Shown piece after piece: positions 16,816 through 25,869 of a stretch of DNA of 60,755 nt (positions are counted from its first letter, which is position 1; every line of letters begins with the position of its first letter). The translations under genes and the position numbers were made by a program. The stretch is from Bacteroidales bacterium (lineage in GTDB: Bacteria; Bacteroidota; Bacteroidia; Bacteroidales; BM520). The notes under the pieces are model-generated. The model saw only the letters and a list, made by a program, of their open reading frames with translations. It was not told the origin of the DNA and did not search any database. Location: positions 1 through 60,755 of the forward strand of contig JAEEQW010000015.1 in NCBI GenBank assembly GCA_016285515.1, in the 5' to 3' direction.

Positions 16816-19800
16816 ATGCCCAGCATCAGCGATTACATCGGCATTTTTCGTAAGGGCCTGTTTCCCCGTGGGAAAAATAATTCAGGTGTTGCGTTTATCG
16901 ATGTTGAGGTTGGAGTGAATGACAAAAGGGTACATGATTTTGGTGCCGTCAATGAGGTTGGAATCGAATTACATTCTACTTCAAAAAAAGAGTTTTCCCA
17001 CTTTGTCAACGATGTAGAATTCATTTGTGGGCACAATATCATCCATCACGACATTAACTATCTCAAAGACATTGCGGGTGTTGCCAAAAAGAAACTTATT
17101 GATACGCTATACCTTTCCCCTTTACTCTTCCCCAAGCGACCTTACCACAAATTGTTGAAAGATGACAAGTTGCAAACGGAAGAGGTAAACAATCCGCTGA
17201 ACGATTGTCGTAAAGCTCGCGATTTGTTTTATGATGAAGTAAATGCCTTCAACGCCTTGGCACCCGAATTGCAGTCCATTTATTACGGTCTGCTTCATCA
17301 GGTCAAAGAATTTTCGGCATTTTTCGAGTTTGTTAATTACAGCATTGAAAATCAGCAAATTGAATCGTCGATTTTTGAGGTATTTAGAGAGAAAATCTGT
17401 TCGCATAGTCCGATCAGTTCGTTGGCGGTTTTACATCCTGTGGAGTTGGCCTATGGTTTGGCGCTCATTTCCTGTTCTGACAGTAGTTCCATCACACCTC
17501 CTTGGTTGATGCGCAATTTCCCCTACATTGAAAATGTCTTGAAACTGCTTTGCAACACGCCTTGCCACGATAGCCAATGCTCCTATTGTGAAAGTCGTTT
17601 GAACATCCATAAAAGTTTGCAGACTGTGTTTGGCTATGACGAATTCCGTACTTTTGATGGTGAACCTTTGCAGGAACTGGCCGTACAAGCTGCTGTAAAT
17701 GGTGAGTCGTTGCTGACCATCTTTCCCACAGGCGGAGGCAAGTCACTTACTTTCCAGCTGCCTGCTTTCATGGCAGGTAGGGCTATGCACGGATTGACAG
17801 TCGTAATCTCGCCTTTGCAATCGCTGATGAAAGACCAAGTGGACAACCTTGCCGAACAAGGCATCACCGAAGCCGTTACCATCAATGGATTGCTTGACCC
17901 TGTGAGCCGCGCCGATGCTTTCGACCGTGTGGACGATGGTAGCGCGACTTTGCTTTACATTGCTCCTGAAATGTTGCGTTCAAAGACTATTGAAAAACTT
18001 TTGCTCTCTCGCAATGTGGTACGTTTCGTCATTGATGAGGCACATTGTTTCTCATCGTGGGGACAGGATTTCAGGGTCGATTATCTCTATATCGGTGATT
18101 TTATCCGCAAATTGCAGGAAGCGAAACACTTGTCACACCCAATTCCTGTTTCTTGTTTCACTGCTACGGCAAAACAAAAGGTCATCACTGACATTTGTGA
18201 TTATTTCAAGCGGAAACTGAACTTGGATTTAGAACTTTTTGCCTCATCTTCGGCAAGGAAAAACCTTCAGTATTCCGTTTTTTACGCTGAAACAGAGGAA
18301 GATAAGTACAATATGCTTCGCGGCCTGATGATGAGCAATCCTTGTCCGACTATCATTTATGTGTCGCGCACCAGAAAAACGAAGGAATTGGCCCAAAAAC
18401 TCACTGCTGACGGCTTATCGGCTTTACCCTTCAACGGGAAGATGGATTCGAACGAGAAAATCGCCAACCAAAATGACTTTATGGCCAACCGTGTTCAGGC
18501 GATGGTGGCCACCTCGGCCTTTGGAATGGGTGTGGACAAAAAGGATGTCGGGATGGTGATTCATTACGACATATCTGATTCTTTGGAGAACTATGTGCAA
18601 GAGTCTGGGCGCGCTGGTCGTGATCCGAAAACCGCTGCCAAATGTTATGTGCTCTACAGCGACCACGATTTAGACAAACATTTCATTCTGCTAAACCAAA
18701 CCAAGTTGAGTATCAGTGAAATACAACAAGTTTGGAAGGCTGTCAAAGATTTTACGAAGTTGCGGAAACATATCTGCTGTTCCGCTTTGGAAATCGCACG
18801 TCAGGCAGGTTGGAACGACGAGGTCCCTGATATTGAAACTCGTGTTCGTACTGCTCTGGCTACCCTTGAAGAAGCGGGTTATGTCAGTCGCGGAAACAAT
18901 GTCCCTCATATTTTTGCCACGGGCATTATGGTGAAGAACATGGATGAAGCGCACAAACGCATTGAATGTTCGCCACTTTTTACTGACGAGAAGGAAAAGC
19001 AGAATGCATTCCGTATCATCAAATCGCTCATTTCAAGCAAAAGCCGCGCTTTGGCAGTTGACGATGATGCCGAGTCGAGAGTGGATTATTTGGCCGACAG
19101 GCTAGGAATGAGCAAAGAAATTGTCATCAACACCGTGAATCTGATGCGTCAGGAAGGCATTTTGGCCGATTCAATGGATATTTCCGCTTACATTGAGCAT
19201 TCTGAAAACAAGTCGAAACAACTATTTGAGCAGTTTGCCAAATTGGAGCTGTTCATACTCAATATATTAGTACAATCCGATACTGAATTCTCTTTCAAAA
19301 AATTGAACGAGATGGCTGAAGAAGCCAAAATTTCGTCTTCTATCAAGAGAATCAAGACCTTACTGTATTTCCTTTCGGTGAAAGCCTATATCAGGAAAAA
19401 GGAAGATGCACGCAGCGGTTTGGTTCACGCAATTTTGAGCCAAGATTTGGAACAAACTCAGAAGAAATGTGAGCGACGGTTCTACATTTGCCGATTTGTC
19501 ATTAACCGCTTGTATGAGATAGCCTTACATAAACCAAATCATGATGAAAATCAAGGTACTATCGTTCAATTTTCAGTGATTTCCATGCTTAAGGACTTGG
19601 AAACAAGCCAAAATAACCAATTATTCCAACTTTCCGAAAAGTACGACATTGAAGAGATTGAAGACGCCTTGTTATATCTTTCGAAAATTGGTGCCGTCAA
19701 ATTGGAAGGTGGTTTTTTGGTTATATACAACGCAATGGAAATCCACCGTTTGAAGGACATGAAACTGCGCTACAAGCTGGAGGACTACCGAATGTTGGAC

Positions 19801-21663
19801 GAATTCTACAAGCAGAAGCGGCAACAGATCCATATCGTGGGCGAATATGCCAATATGATGGTACGTGACTATAACGCAGCGTTGCAATATGTTCAAGACT
19901 ATTTCCAAATCGATTACAAGAAATTCATTGGCAAGTATTTCAAAGGAGACCGACTTGCAGAGATTGAGCGTAACATTACTCCAGAAAAATACCGTCAGTT
20001 GTTCGGTATGCTTTCCGAAAAGCAACGTCGAATCATTGACGACAAGCAATCCAAATACATTGTTGTGACAGCTGGTCCGGGCAGTGGAAAGACACGGGTG
20101 TTGGTGCATAAACTAGCTTCGTTGCTGATTATGGAGGATGTTAAGCATGAACAATTACTGATGTTGACTTTCTCTCGTGCCGCTGCCACGGAGTTCAAGC
20201 AACGACTGATTGATTTGATAGGGAACGCTGCCTATTTCGTGGAAATCAAAACTTTCCATTCTTTTAGTTTCGATTTGTTGGGTAAAATAGGCAATTTGGA
20301 AGACGCGCAGGATGTGGTCCGTCGTGCCGCTGAAATGATTGAGCGCGGTGAGGCCGAGCAAGGACACATCAACAAATCTGTACTCGTCATCGATGAGGCA
20401 CAGGATATGGACAAGGATGAATTCGCCCTCGTTACGGCATTGATGAGGAACAACGAGGAAATGCGTGTGATTGCCGTTGGCGACGATGACCAGAATATCT
20501 ATCAATTCAGAGGCTCCGACAGTAGGTTTATGCAAGCCTTCATTGATGAAATGCATGCTACTAAATACGAAATGACGGAGAACTATCGCAGCCAACAGTC
20601 TATCGTGAACTTTGCCAATCAGTTTGCGCAGCGCATTTCCCATCGGATGAAAGTGTCACCTTGTGTGTCGGTTCAAAAGGGAAAGGGCGAGGTACAAATT
20701 ATTCAGTATCAATCCAAAAACCTTGAAATCCCGCTTGTCAACCATTTGGCGGCGACCTATCGGAATGAACGCGCTTGCGTGCTGACCAACACTAATGATG
20801 AAGCCGCTTGCATCGTAGGGCTATTGAATAAGCGTGGCATAAAAGCAAAGTTGATTCAATCCGCTGAAGGTTTTCGTTTTGTCAATTTGGCCGAGGTGCG
20901 GTATTTTCTCAAAAAGATTGATGAAGGCCTAAAAACACCTGCCATTAGTGAAGAGTTGTGGAATAATGCCAAACAAAAGACACTCGACAATTATGAAACA
21001 AGCACTTGTTTGGACTATATCAAGGAGTTTTTTGCCGCTTTTGAACGTACCAACCGCACAAAATTTCGCAGCGATTTAGAGGATTTTGTCTTTGAATCGA
21101 ACTTGGAAGATTTCTGTGGCGATGGGCAACAGAGGGTTTTTGTGTCCACCATCCATAAATCTAAAGGACGCGAATTTGATACTGTTTACATGATGCTGGA
21201 AGGCGAACAGGCGAATAGTGACGAAAAAATCCGCAAATTGTATGTGGGTATGACTCGCGCCAGACAGCGACTTTACATCCATTGCAATACGAGTGCTTTT
21301 GTGGGGATGGATATGGTTGACTACCGATTTGACACAAACGAATATCCTATACCAGAAGAAGTTATGATGCAGCTTACCATGCGTGATGTGTATTTGGATT
21401 TCTTCAAGTGTAAGAAAAAGCTGATTCTGCAACTGCGTAGCGGTATGCCTTTGTATTTCGATGATGGAATGTTGCGCCTTGCCACTGGAGAAAAAGCGGT
21501 CTGCCTTTCAAAACAAAAGCGAGACGAACTACAAGTTTGGGCTGAAAAAGGCTTTCAGGTGAAGTTGGCAAAGATAAACTTCATAGTGGCTTGGAGGGGC
21601 AAGGAAGACACCGAAGAAACAGCGGTGGTGATACCGAAAATGGTTTTGAAAAGCAAATCGTGA
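16816..21663 (+). CDS. Exonuclease-like/RecQ/UvrD triple-domain helicase
   Basis: This 1615-residue protein carries three units. Residues about 1-150 look like a DnaQ-type (DEDD) exonuclease: FIDVEV supplies the first D-x-E and CGHNIIHHDINYL the second Asp; the third motif (NNPLNDCRKARD) lacks the usual His. About 280-800 is a RecQ helicase: P-loop FPTGGGKSLTF near 303, DEAH box FVIDEAHCFSSWGQDFR near 407, and GMGVDKKDV...QESGRAGRD. About 1040-1500 is a UvrD-type helicase: AGPGSGKTRVLVHKL near 1085, VIDEAQDMD near 1191, GDDDQNIYQFRGSD, STIHKSKGREFD and KLYVGMTRARQRLYIH. Two opposite-polarity motors plus a nuclease suggest DNA repair or anti-phage action. It appears to be transcribed alone. 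Confidence 0.88.
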   Translation: MPSISDYIGIFRKGLFPRGKNNSGVAFIDVEVGVNDKRVHDFGAVNEVGIELHSTSKKEFSHFVNDVEFICGHNIIHHDINYLKDIAGVAKKKLIDTLYLSPLLFPKRPYHKLLKDDKLQTEEVNNPLNDCRKARDLFYDEVNAFNALAPELQSIYYGLLHQVKEFSAFFEFVNYSIENQQIESSIFEVFREKICSHSPISSLAVLHPVELAYGLALISCSDSSSITPPWLMRNFPYIENVLKLLCNTPCHDSQCSYCESRLNIHKSLQTVFGYDEFRTFDGEPLQELAVQAAVNGESLLTIFPTGGGKSLTFQLPAFMAGRAMHGLTVVISPLQSLMKDQVDNLAEQGITEAVTINGLLDPVSRADAFDRVDDGSATLLYIAPEMLRSKTIEKLLLSRNVVRFVIDEAHCFSSWGQDFRVDYLYIGDFIRKLQEAKHLSHPIPVSCFTATAKQKVITDICDYFKRKLNLDLELFASSSARKNLQYSVFYAETEEDKYNMLRGLMMSNPCPTIIYVSRTRKTKELAQKLTADGLSALPFNGKMDSNEKIANQNDFMANRVQAMVATSAFGMGVDKKDVGMVIHYDISDSLENYVQESGRAGRDPKTAAKCYVLYSDHDLDKHFILLNQTKLSISEIQQVWKAVKDFTKLRKHICCSALEIARQAGWNDEVPDIETRVRTALATLEEAGYVSRGNNVPHIFATGIMVKNMDEAHKRIECSPLFTDEKEKQNAFRIIKSLISSKSRALAVDDDAESRVDYLADRLGMSKEIVINTVNLMRQEGILADSMDISAYIEHSENKSKQLFEQFAKLELFILNILVQSDTEFSFKKLNEMAEEAKISSSIKRIKTLLYFLSVKAYIRKKEDARSGLVHAILSQDLEQTQKKCERRFYICRFVINRLYEIALHKPNHDENQGTIVQFSVISMLKDLETSQNNQLFQLSEKYDIEEIEDALLYLSKIGAVKLEGGFLVIYNAMEIHRLKDMKLRYKLEDYRMLDEFYKQKRQQIHIVGEYANMMVRDYNAALQYVQDYFQIDYKKFIGKYFKGDRLAEIERNITPEKYRQLFGMLSEKQRRIIDDKQSKYIVVTAGPGSGKTRVLVHKLASLLIMEDVKHEQLLMLTFSRAAATEFKQRLIDLIGNAAYFVEIKTFHSFSFDLLGKIGNLEDAQDVVRRAAEMIERGEAEQGHINKSVLVIDEAQDMDKDEFALVTALMRNNEEMRVIAVGDDDQNIYQFRGSDSRFMQAFIDEMHATKYEMTENYRSQQSIVNFANQFAQRISHRMKVSPCVSVQKGKGEVQIIQYQSKNLEIPLVNHLAATYRNERACVLTNTNDEAACIVGLLNKRGIKAKLIQSAEGFRFVNLAEVRYFLKKIDEGLKTPAISEELWNNAKQKTLDNYETSTCLDYIKEFFAAFERTNRTKFRSDLEDFVFESNLEDFCGDGQQRVFVSTIHKSKGREFDTVYMMLEGEQANSDEKIRKLYVGMTRARQRLYIHCNTSAFVGMDMVDYRFDTNEYPIPEEVMMQLTMRDVYLDFFKCKKKLILQLRSGMPLYFDDGMLRLATGEKAVCLSKQKRDELQVWAEKGFQVKLAKINFIVAWRGKEDTEETAVVIPKMVLKSKS

Positions 21664-21766
21664 ATTATTCCGCCAATTCACATCAAAATCCTATCCAATC
21701 CAAATCTTATGAAATCAATAGTTTAGATTTTGCGACATTTTTATAAATAATTACTACTTTTATTAC

Positions 21767-21774
21767 TACTTTTG
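21767..21774 (+). promoter_or_regulatory. -7 box for the DUF3667 gene
   Basis: TACTTTTG followed by C (TAnnTTTG), 23 bp before the ATG at 21797. Confidence 0.5.
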
Positions 21775-21796
21775 CTTCCGGCAAACCTTAATCCAC

Positions 21797-22669
21797 ATGG
21801 AAAACGAAACCCAAGAAATACAAACTGAAGTCAAGACCACAAACAGCGATGTGCCTAAAAGGACTAAATGCCTTAACTGCAACACCGAGTTCGAGGGAAA
21901 GTTTTGTCCCGAATGTGGGCAAAGTGCTGAAACGGGCCGCTTCACATTACGATTCATTTGGGACAACCTCCTTGCTGGCGTGTTGGGCAGGGATGGCGGT
22001 ATCGGATACACTATTAAGAACTTGTTTTCACGACCCGGTAAGATGATTGTGGAAATCCTCAACGGGAAACGCCGCAAATATCTCTCGCCTTTTCCGACGT
22101 TGTTTCTGGCACTGACGATTTATGTCCTGATCTTCACCGCCACAGGCAGCAAAAACAACATGGTTTCCCTAAATGAACCAATAGACGTCTCCGAAGTCCC
22201 CTCAGCAAATGAACGAGTGGTAGAAAAGGCTTATCAACTCATTTCTTATGGGTATCATTTCTACCTCAACCATTACACGCTATGCTACATGCTCACATTG
22301 CCTTTGTTCATTATTGCAGCAAGGAGATGTTACGGCAAAGAGAATCGGAAACGTTATTACCGAGCCGAATACATCGTCGCCATTGTCTATGCAATGACAA
22401 TGATGGTCTTTTACCGTTGCGTTATCAACCTGATTTATCCTATTTCGCCCACTATATATGAGAAAATGGCTTCCTATGAGCCGTATGCCATTATCTTGGT
22501 CATGACGGTTTGCTTCAGAAGAATGATGGGATTCAGCTTTGTAAAGACGATATGGCGCAGCACCCTGACTGTTTCCTTGTACTACATCATGTTAGGACTA
22601 TTAATTGGTCTCATCGCCATTGCTTTAGTATTTTATTTGTATCTCAAGGGCTATTTTGTTCTCAGCTAA
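21797..22669 (+). CDS. DUF3667 membrane protein with zinc ribbon
   Basis: The 290-residue protein has an N-terminal four-cysteine zinc ribbon (CLNCNTEFEGKFCPECGQ, residues about 24-41), then the DUF3667 core (TRPGKMI-like FSRPGKMIVEILNGKRRKYL) and about five transmembrane segments. The family is common in Bacteroidetes and has no known function. It stands alone between two oppositely regulated units. Confidence 0.8.
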   Translation: MENETQEIQTEVKTTNSDVPKRTKCLNCNTEFEGKFCPECGQSAETGRFTLRFIWDNLLAGVLGRDGGIGYTIKNLFSRPGKMIVEILNGKRRKYLSPFPTLFLALTIYVLIFTATGSKNNMVSLNEPIDVSEVPSANERVVEKAYQLISYGYHFYLNHYTLCYMLTLPLFIIAARRCYGKENRKRYYRAEYIVAIVYAMTMMVFYRCVINLIYPISPTIYEKMASYEPYAIILVMTVCFRRMMGFSFVKTIWRSTLTVSLYYIMLGLLIGLIAIALVFYLYLKGYFVLS

Positions 22670-22765
22670 TGTTTAGCGTCCAACAAGTTTGGTTTTCTCT
22701 TTCTGTCGTGGCGTTCCGCAGTTAAAGAAAACATCACTGCTGAAGTTGCGCTATGATGCGTAATT

Positions 22766-22836
22766 TTTACACTTTGTAAATAATTAATAATCAATGCTTT
22801 ATAAAAAATTTACAAAATAAAGTGTAATTTTTACAC
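22766..22836. promoter_or_regulatory. Palindromic operator candidates for the NUDIX regulator
   Basis: A perfect inverted repeat GTGTAA-TTT-TTACAC lies at 22822-22836, and a looser one, TTTAC-ACTTT-GTAAA, at 22766-22780. A further TTTACAC half-site occurs at 22882-22888, between the -7 box and the start codon. Repeated TTACAC half-sites around a regulator promoter suggest autoregulation. Confidence 0.5.
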
Positions 22837-22844
22837 ATTTTTCA

Positions 22845-22874
22845 TTGCAGGTTTAAAAAATTGTTGTATTTTTG
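22845..22874 (+). promoter_or_regulatory. Promoter of the NUDIX regulator gene
   Basis: TTG at 22845-22847 and TATTTTTG at 22867-22874 are separated by 19 bp, a good Bacteroidetes -33/-7 pair, 17 bp before the ATG. It is flanked by the TTACAC operator candidates. Confidence 0.65.
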
Positions 22875-22891
22875 CGTCAAATTTACACAAT

Positions 22892-23695
22892 ATGGAAACG
22901 CAGAAATATTCTTACGACTATCCACGACCGGCAGTGACGACTGACTGTGTGGTTTTTGGCTTTGACGGTCACGACCTGAAAATCCTACTCATTGAGCGTG
23001 GTATAGAGCCTTACAAAGGTGCATGGGCCTTCCCTGGCGGCTTCCTCAATATGGACGAAACGGCAGAGCAATGTGCTTTGCGCGAGCTGAAAGATGAAAC
23101 TGGCTTGGATTTGCGCTATATCAAACAAGTCGGTGCCTTCTCCGATGTCGACCGTGACCCACGTACACGAGTCATCACCATTGCTTTCTACGCTTTGGCG
23201 AAAAAGTCGGAAGTGAAAGGGGGCGATGATGCCGCCAAAGCCCAATGGTTTGCCCTCAACGAGGTGCCACGTCTTGCCTTCGACCATGACTACATTTTGC
23301 GCAGGACCATGCAAAAACTCCGCGAAGACATCCATTTCGAGCCGATCGGTTTTGGGTTGTTGGACGAACAGTTTACCATCCCTGAGTTGCAGCGGCTTTA
23401 TGAAGCCATCCTTGGGGTGCAGTTCGACCGCCGCAATTTCTACAAGAAAATCCTGCAGACTGGCATCCTTGACGAGGTGGAAGATGATGACCGTCGTTAT
23501 TATGGCGAACATCGCGAAATGCGCAGTATGGATATCGGGGCCTTGTTCGGAAGTTTTGCCTCGGGATCCCGCCCCTCTTACCCCAATGTCCATTCAGACG
23601 ACGAAACACGCCGCCGGAAAGGGACACGGTTCTCCTTTAACAAGAAACGCTACGATCAATTCAAGGAAGACAACAATTTTCGACTTGAGTTTTGA
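22892..23695 (+). CDS. NUDIX-domain transcriptional regulator (NrtR/AraR-like)
   Basis: The 267-residue protein has a NUDIX domain (about 12-140) with the box GFLNMDETAEQCALRELKDE then TGL at residues 50-72. The consensus REUxEExGU is changed to RELKDETGL, with Asp for the first Glu. It is followed by a C-terminal winged helix (FTIPELQRLYEAILG, QFDRRNFYKKIL) and a basic tail. Such fusions are transcription factors (NrtR for NAD metabolism, AraR for arabinose in Bacteroides) that sense a nucleotide or sugar ligand through the NUDIX fold. Genes for a VWA/macro-like protein and an ADP-ribosylglycohydrolase follow, which favours an ADP-ribose or NAD signal. Confidence 0.82.
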   Translation: METQKYSYDYPRPAVTTDCVVFGFDGHDLKILLIERGIEPYKGAWAFPGGFLNMDETAEQCALRELKDETGLDLRYIKQVGAFSDVDRDPRTRVITIAFYALAKKSEVKGGDDAAKAQWFALNEVPRLAFDHDYILRRTMQKLREDIHFEPIGFGLLDEQFTIPELQRLYEAILGVQFDRRNFYKKILQTGILDEVEDDDRRYYGEHREMRSMDIGALFGSFASGSRPSYPNVHSDDETRRRKGTRFSFNKKRYDQFKEDNNFRLEF

Positions 23696-23711
23696 TTGGA
23701 AGAAGGTGTAG

Positions 23712-23732
23712 GGCTGTCACATCGTGGCAGCC
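23712..23732 (+). repeat. Single dispersed copy of the REP-like hairpin
   Basis: GGCTGTCAC-ATC-GTGGCAGCC: 9-bp stem with one G-T wobble, 3-nt loop, identical in design to the 9901-10105 array. It lies 17 bp after the NUDIX regulator stop, where it could act on transcript ends. Confidence 0.65.
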
Positions 23733-23819
23733 GAAGACCTCAGAAGTTATGAACACGGAATATGTTTCTGAACAATCTTTAAATCATTAAATATTTAAAC
23801 CTCAAAAAAACAATAAATT

Positions 23820-24911
23820 ATGGAAACAAAAAATGCAAAGACGCAGGTCTATAACCTGATTATCCTCGACAAGAGCGGCTCGATGAGCAGCATCGCCAAG
23901 GCAGCCATCTCCGGCTTCAACGAAACTGTTGGCGGCATCCGTTCGGCACAAGAACGTTTCAAGGACACACAAGAGCATTTCGTGTCGCTGATGATTTTCT
24001 GCAACTGCGAGAAAACCATGGTCTATGACATGGTGCCAGTTGACCAAGTCAAAAAGCTGACATCCAGGGAATACCGCCCTTGCTGCGGTACACCGCTTTA
24101 CGATGCTATGGGCATCAGCATCAATGCTTTGTACAAGGCCATCAAGGACAAGGAAGACGCCACGGCCATGGTCACCGTCATCACCGACGGACTGGAAAAC
24201 GCCTCGAAGGAATACAACGGTGCGGCTATCAAAGCCCTCGTGGAGCGCATGAAAGACGAGGAAGGCTGGAACTTTGCCTACATCGGCACCAACCAAGACG
24301 TGGAGGCCGTTTCAGAAGCGCTCAACATCGACAACCACATGTACTTTGAAGACGATGACACCGGAATGGGTGCGGCTTGGGATAGGGAACGCAAAGCCAA
24401 AATGGCGATGTATTCCAGAATGTCGGGGGCTTTCGACGAGACTTCAGGCATGACCAGAGAAGATCGCAAGTTATTCCGTTCTCGTTTGAATCGCGAGAAC
24501 CGCAACTATCGTGAAATGAGCGAGTTCTGCCATCGCGTTACGCCCGACAATATCAGGAGACTCCACAGAAACGAAATCTTTGTCTTCGGTAGCAATTTGC
24601 AAGGCATGCATGGTGGCGGCGCATCCCGTATCGCTTTTGAAAGGTTTGGTGCCATCATGGGACAAGGCGTGGGTTTGCAAGGCCAAAGCTATGCCATCCC
24701 TACGATGCAGGGCGATGTGAATACCATCCTTCCCTACGTGGAGGAGTTCATTGCCTTCGCCAAGCAGCATCCCGAGCTGACCTTCCTGGTCACGCGCATT
24801 GGCTGCGGCATCGCAGGCTTCACCCCTGCCCAAATCGCGCCGTTGTTCGCTGGTGCCATCGACGTGGAGAATATTCATTTGCCGATGGATTTCTGGGAGG
24901 AGTTAGTTTAA
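23820..24911 (+). CDS. VWA-domain protein with macro-like C-terminal domain
   Basis: The 363-residue protein opens with a von Willebrand A domain holding a full MIDAS site: DKSGS at residues 17-21, CGTPLYDAM, and VITDGLEN. After a linker rich in Arg (about 190-240), the C-terminus reads NEIFVFGSNLQGMHGGGASR, AFERFGAIMGQGVGLQGQSY, AIPTMQGD, and later LVTRIGCGIAGF. The glycine pattern resembles macro-type ADP-ribose-binding folds and phage-associated relatives with the FVFGSN-HG-GAA signature. Together with the neighbouring ADP-ribosylglycohydrolase this suggests handling of ADP-ribose or its protein conjugates. The macro assignment is my inference from motif spacing. Confidence 0.7.
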   Translation: METKNAKTQVYNLIILDKSGSMSSIAKAAISGFNETVGGIRSAQERFKDTQEHFVSLMIFCNCEKTMVYDMVPVDQVKKLTSREYRPCCGTPLYDAMGISINALYKAIKDKEDATAMVTVITDGLENASKEYNGAAIKALVERMKDEEGWNFAYIGTNQDVEAVSEALNIDNHMYFEDDDTGMGAAWDRERKAKMAMYSRMSGAFDETSGMTREDRKLFRSRLNRENRNYREMSEFCHRVTPDNIRRLHRNEIFVFGSNLQGMHGGGASRIAFERFGAIMGQGVGLQGQSYAIPTMQGDVNTILPYVEEFIAFAKQHPELTFLVTRIGCGIAGFTPAQIAPLFAGAIDVENIHLPMDFWEELV

Positions 24912-24920
24912 TTCATCATA

Positions 24921-24956
24921 TTGGTAGAGACGCAAAATATTTTGCGTATCTACCAA
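24921..24956. repeat. 36-bp near-perfect palindrome (REP-like)
   Basis: Two 18-nt halves (left TTGGTAGAGACGCAAAAT) are exact reverse complements apart from one G/A position and have no loop. The core GTAGAGACGCAAAAT is reminiscent of short palindromes scattered in Bacteroidetes genomes. It sits 10 bp after the VWA gene stop, between two genes of one probable unit. It has no long T-run, so it is not a classic terminator. Confidence 0.75.
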
Positions 24957-25007
24957 CACCATCAAAAACAAAACCATCATCAACAAACAAATAAACAAAT
25001 TTAAGTT

Positions 25008-25856
25008 ATGTTAGGAGCAATCATAGGAGATACCGTTGGTTCGGTATATGAATTTAACAACATAAAGACCACTGACTTCCCGCTGTTTGGGCCGCGAAAC
25101 AACTACACCGACGACAGCATCATGACCATGGCCGTGGCCGACTGGCTTTTGACCGACCCGCAGCACGGCATGGACACCTTGGAAGCCTCGTTTCTGAGTT
25201 TTGCCAAGAAGTACCCCTGCCCTATGGGCGGATACGGACACGGATTTTACAGATGGCTGTTCGAGCCAGACAGCATGGGCTTTGAGGATGGCCGCCATCC
25301 CTACAACTCGTTCGGCAACGGTGCCGCCATGCGTTGCAGCGCGAATGGTTGGATGTTCGACAGCTTGGAAGAAACCGAACGCGTTGCTGGACTTTCAGCC
25401 GCCATCACCCACAGCCATCCAGAGGGCATCAAAGGGGCGCAATCGACGGCAGCAGCCATTTTCATGGCTCGTAATGGAAAGACCAAGGAAGAGATAAGGG
25501 ATTATATTTCAACGAAGTATGGCTACAACCTCAACCGCACCTGTGACGAGATTCGTCCCGTTTACGATTGGGATTCCTCATGCCAAGGTACAGTGCCCGA
25601 GGCCATGGTGGCTTTCTTTGACAGCACCGACTTCGAGTCGGCCATCAGGTTGGCGGTCTCGTTGGGCGGCGACAGCGACACCCTCGCCTGCATCACGGGC
25701 GGCATCGCTGAAGCGTTCTACAAAGAGATTCCGAACGACATCGCCTTGAAGATTTGGGGACTCATTCCCGAAGATTTCAAGTACCTATTGAGGAAGATGG
25801 AGGCACGGACGAGCTACCGCTTGCCGGAAATTCTAAAACAGGGAGAAACATTATAA
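25008..25856 (+). CDS. ADP-ribosylglycohydrolase (ARH/DraG family)
   Basis: The 282-residue protein shows the family signatures in order: LGAIIGDTVGSVYEF at the N-terminus, YTDDSIMTMAVADWL (first acidic metal cluster), NSFGNGAAMRC, AITHSHPEGIKGAQSTAAAI, and SLGGDSDTLACITGGIAEA (second metal cluster). The enzyme uses two Mg2+ ions to remove ADP-ribose from proteins or other acceptors, or hydrolyses related ADP-ribose esters. It lies downstream of the VWA/macro-like gene and ends in a strong terminator, marking the end of the unit begun by the NUDIX regulator. Confidence 0.92.
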   Translation: MLGAIIGDTVGSVYEFNNIKTTDFPLFGPRNNYTDDSIMTMAVADWLLTDPQHGMDTLEASFLSFAKKYPCPMGGYGHGFYRWLFEPDSMGFEDGRHPYNSFGNGAAMRCSANGWMFDSLEETERVAGLSAAITHSHPEGIKGAQSTAAAIFMARNGKTKEEIRDYISTKYGYNLNRTCDEIRPVYDWDSSCQGTVPEAMVAFFDSTDFESAIRLAVSLGGDSDTLACITGGIAEAFYKEIPNDIALKIWGLIPEDFKYLLRKMEARTSYRLPEILKQGETL

Positions 25857-25869
25857 AGATTGTGAACCG

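Noticed and set aside
24921..24956. Palindrome as a Rho-independent terminator
   Set aside because: No T-run follows the stem on either strand, so it was listed as a REP-like palindrome instead.
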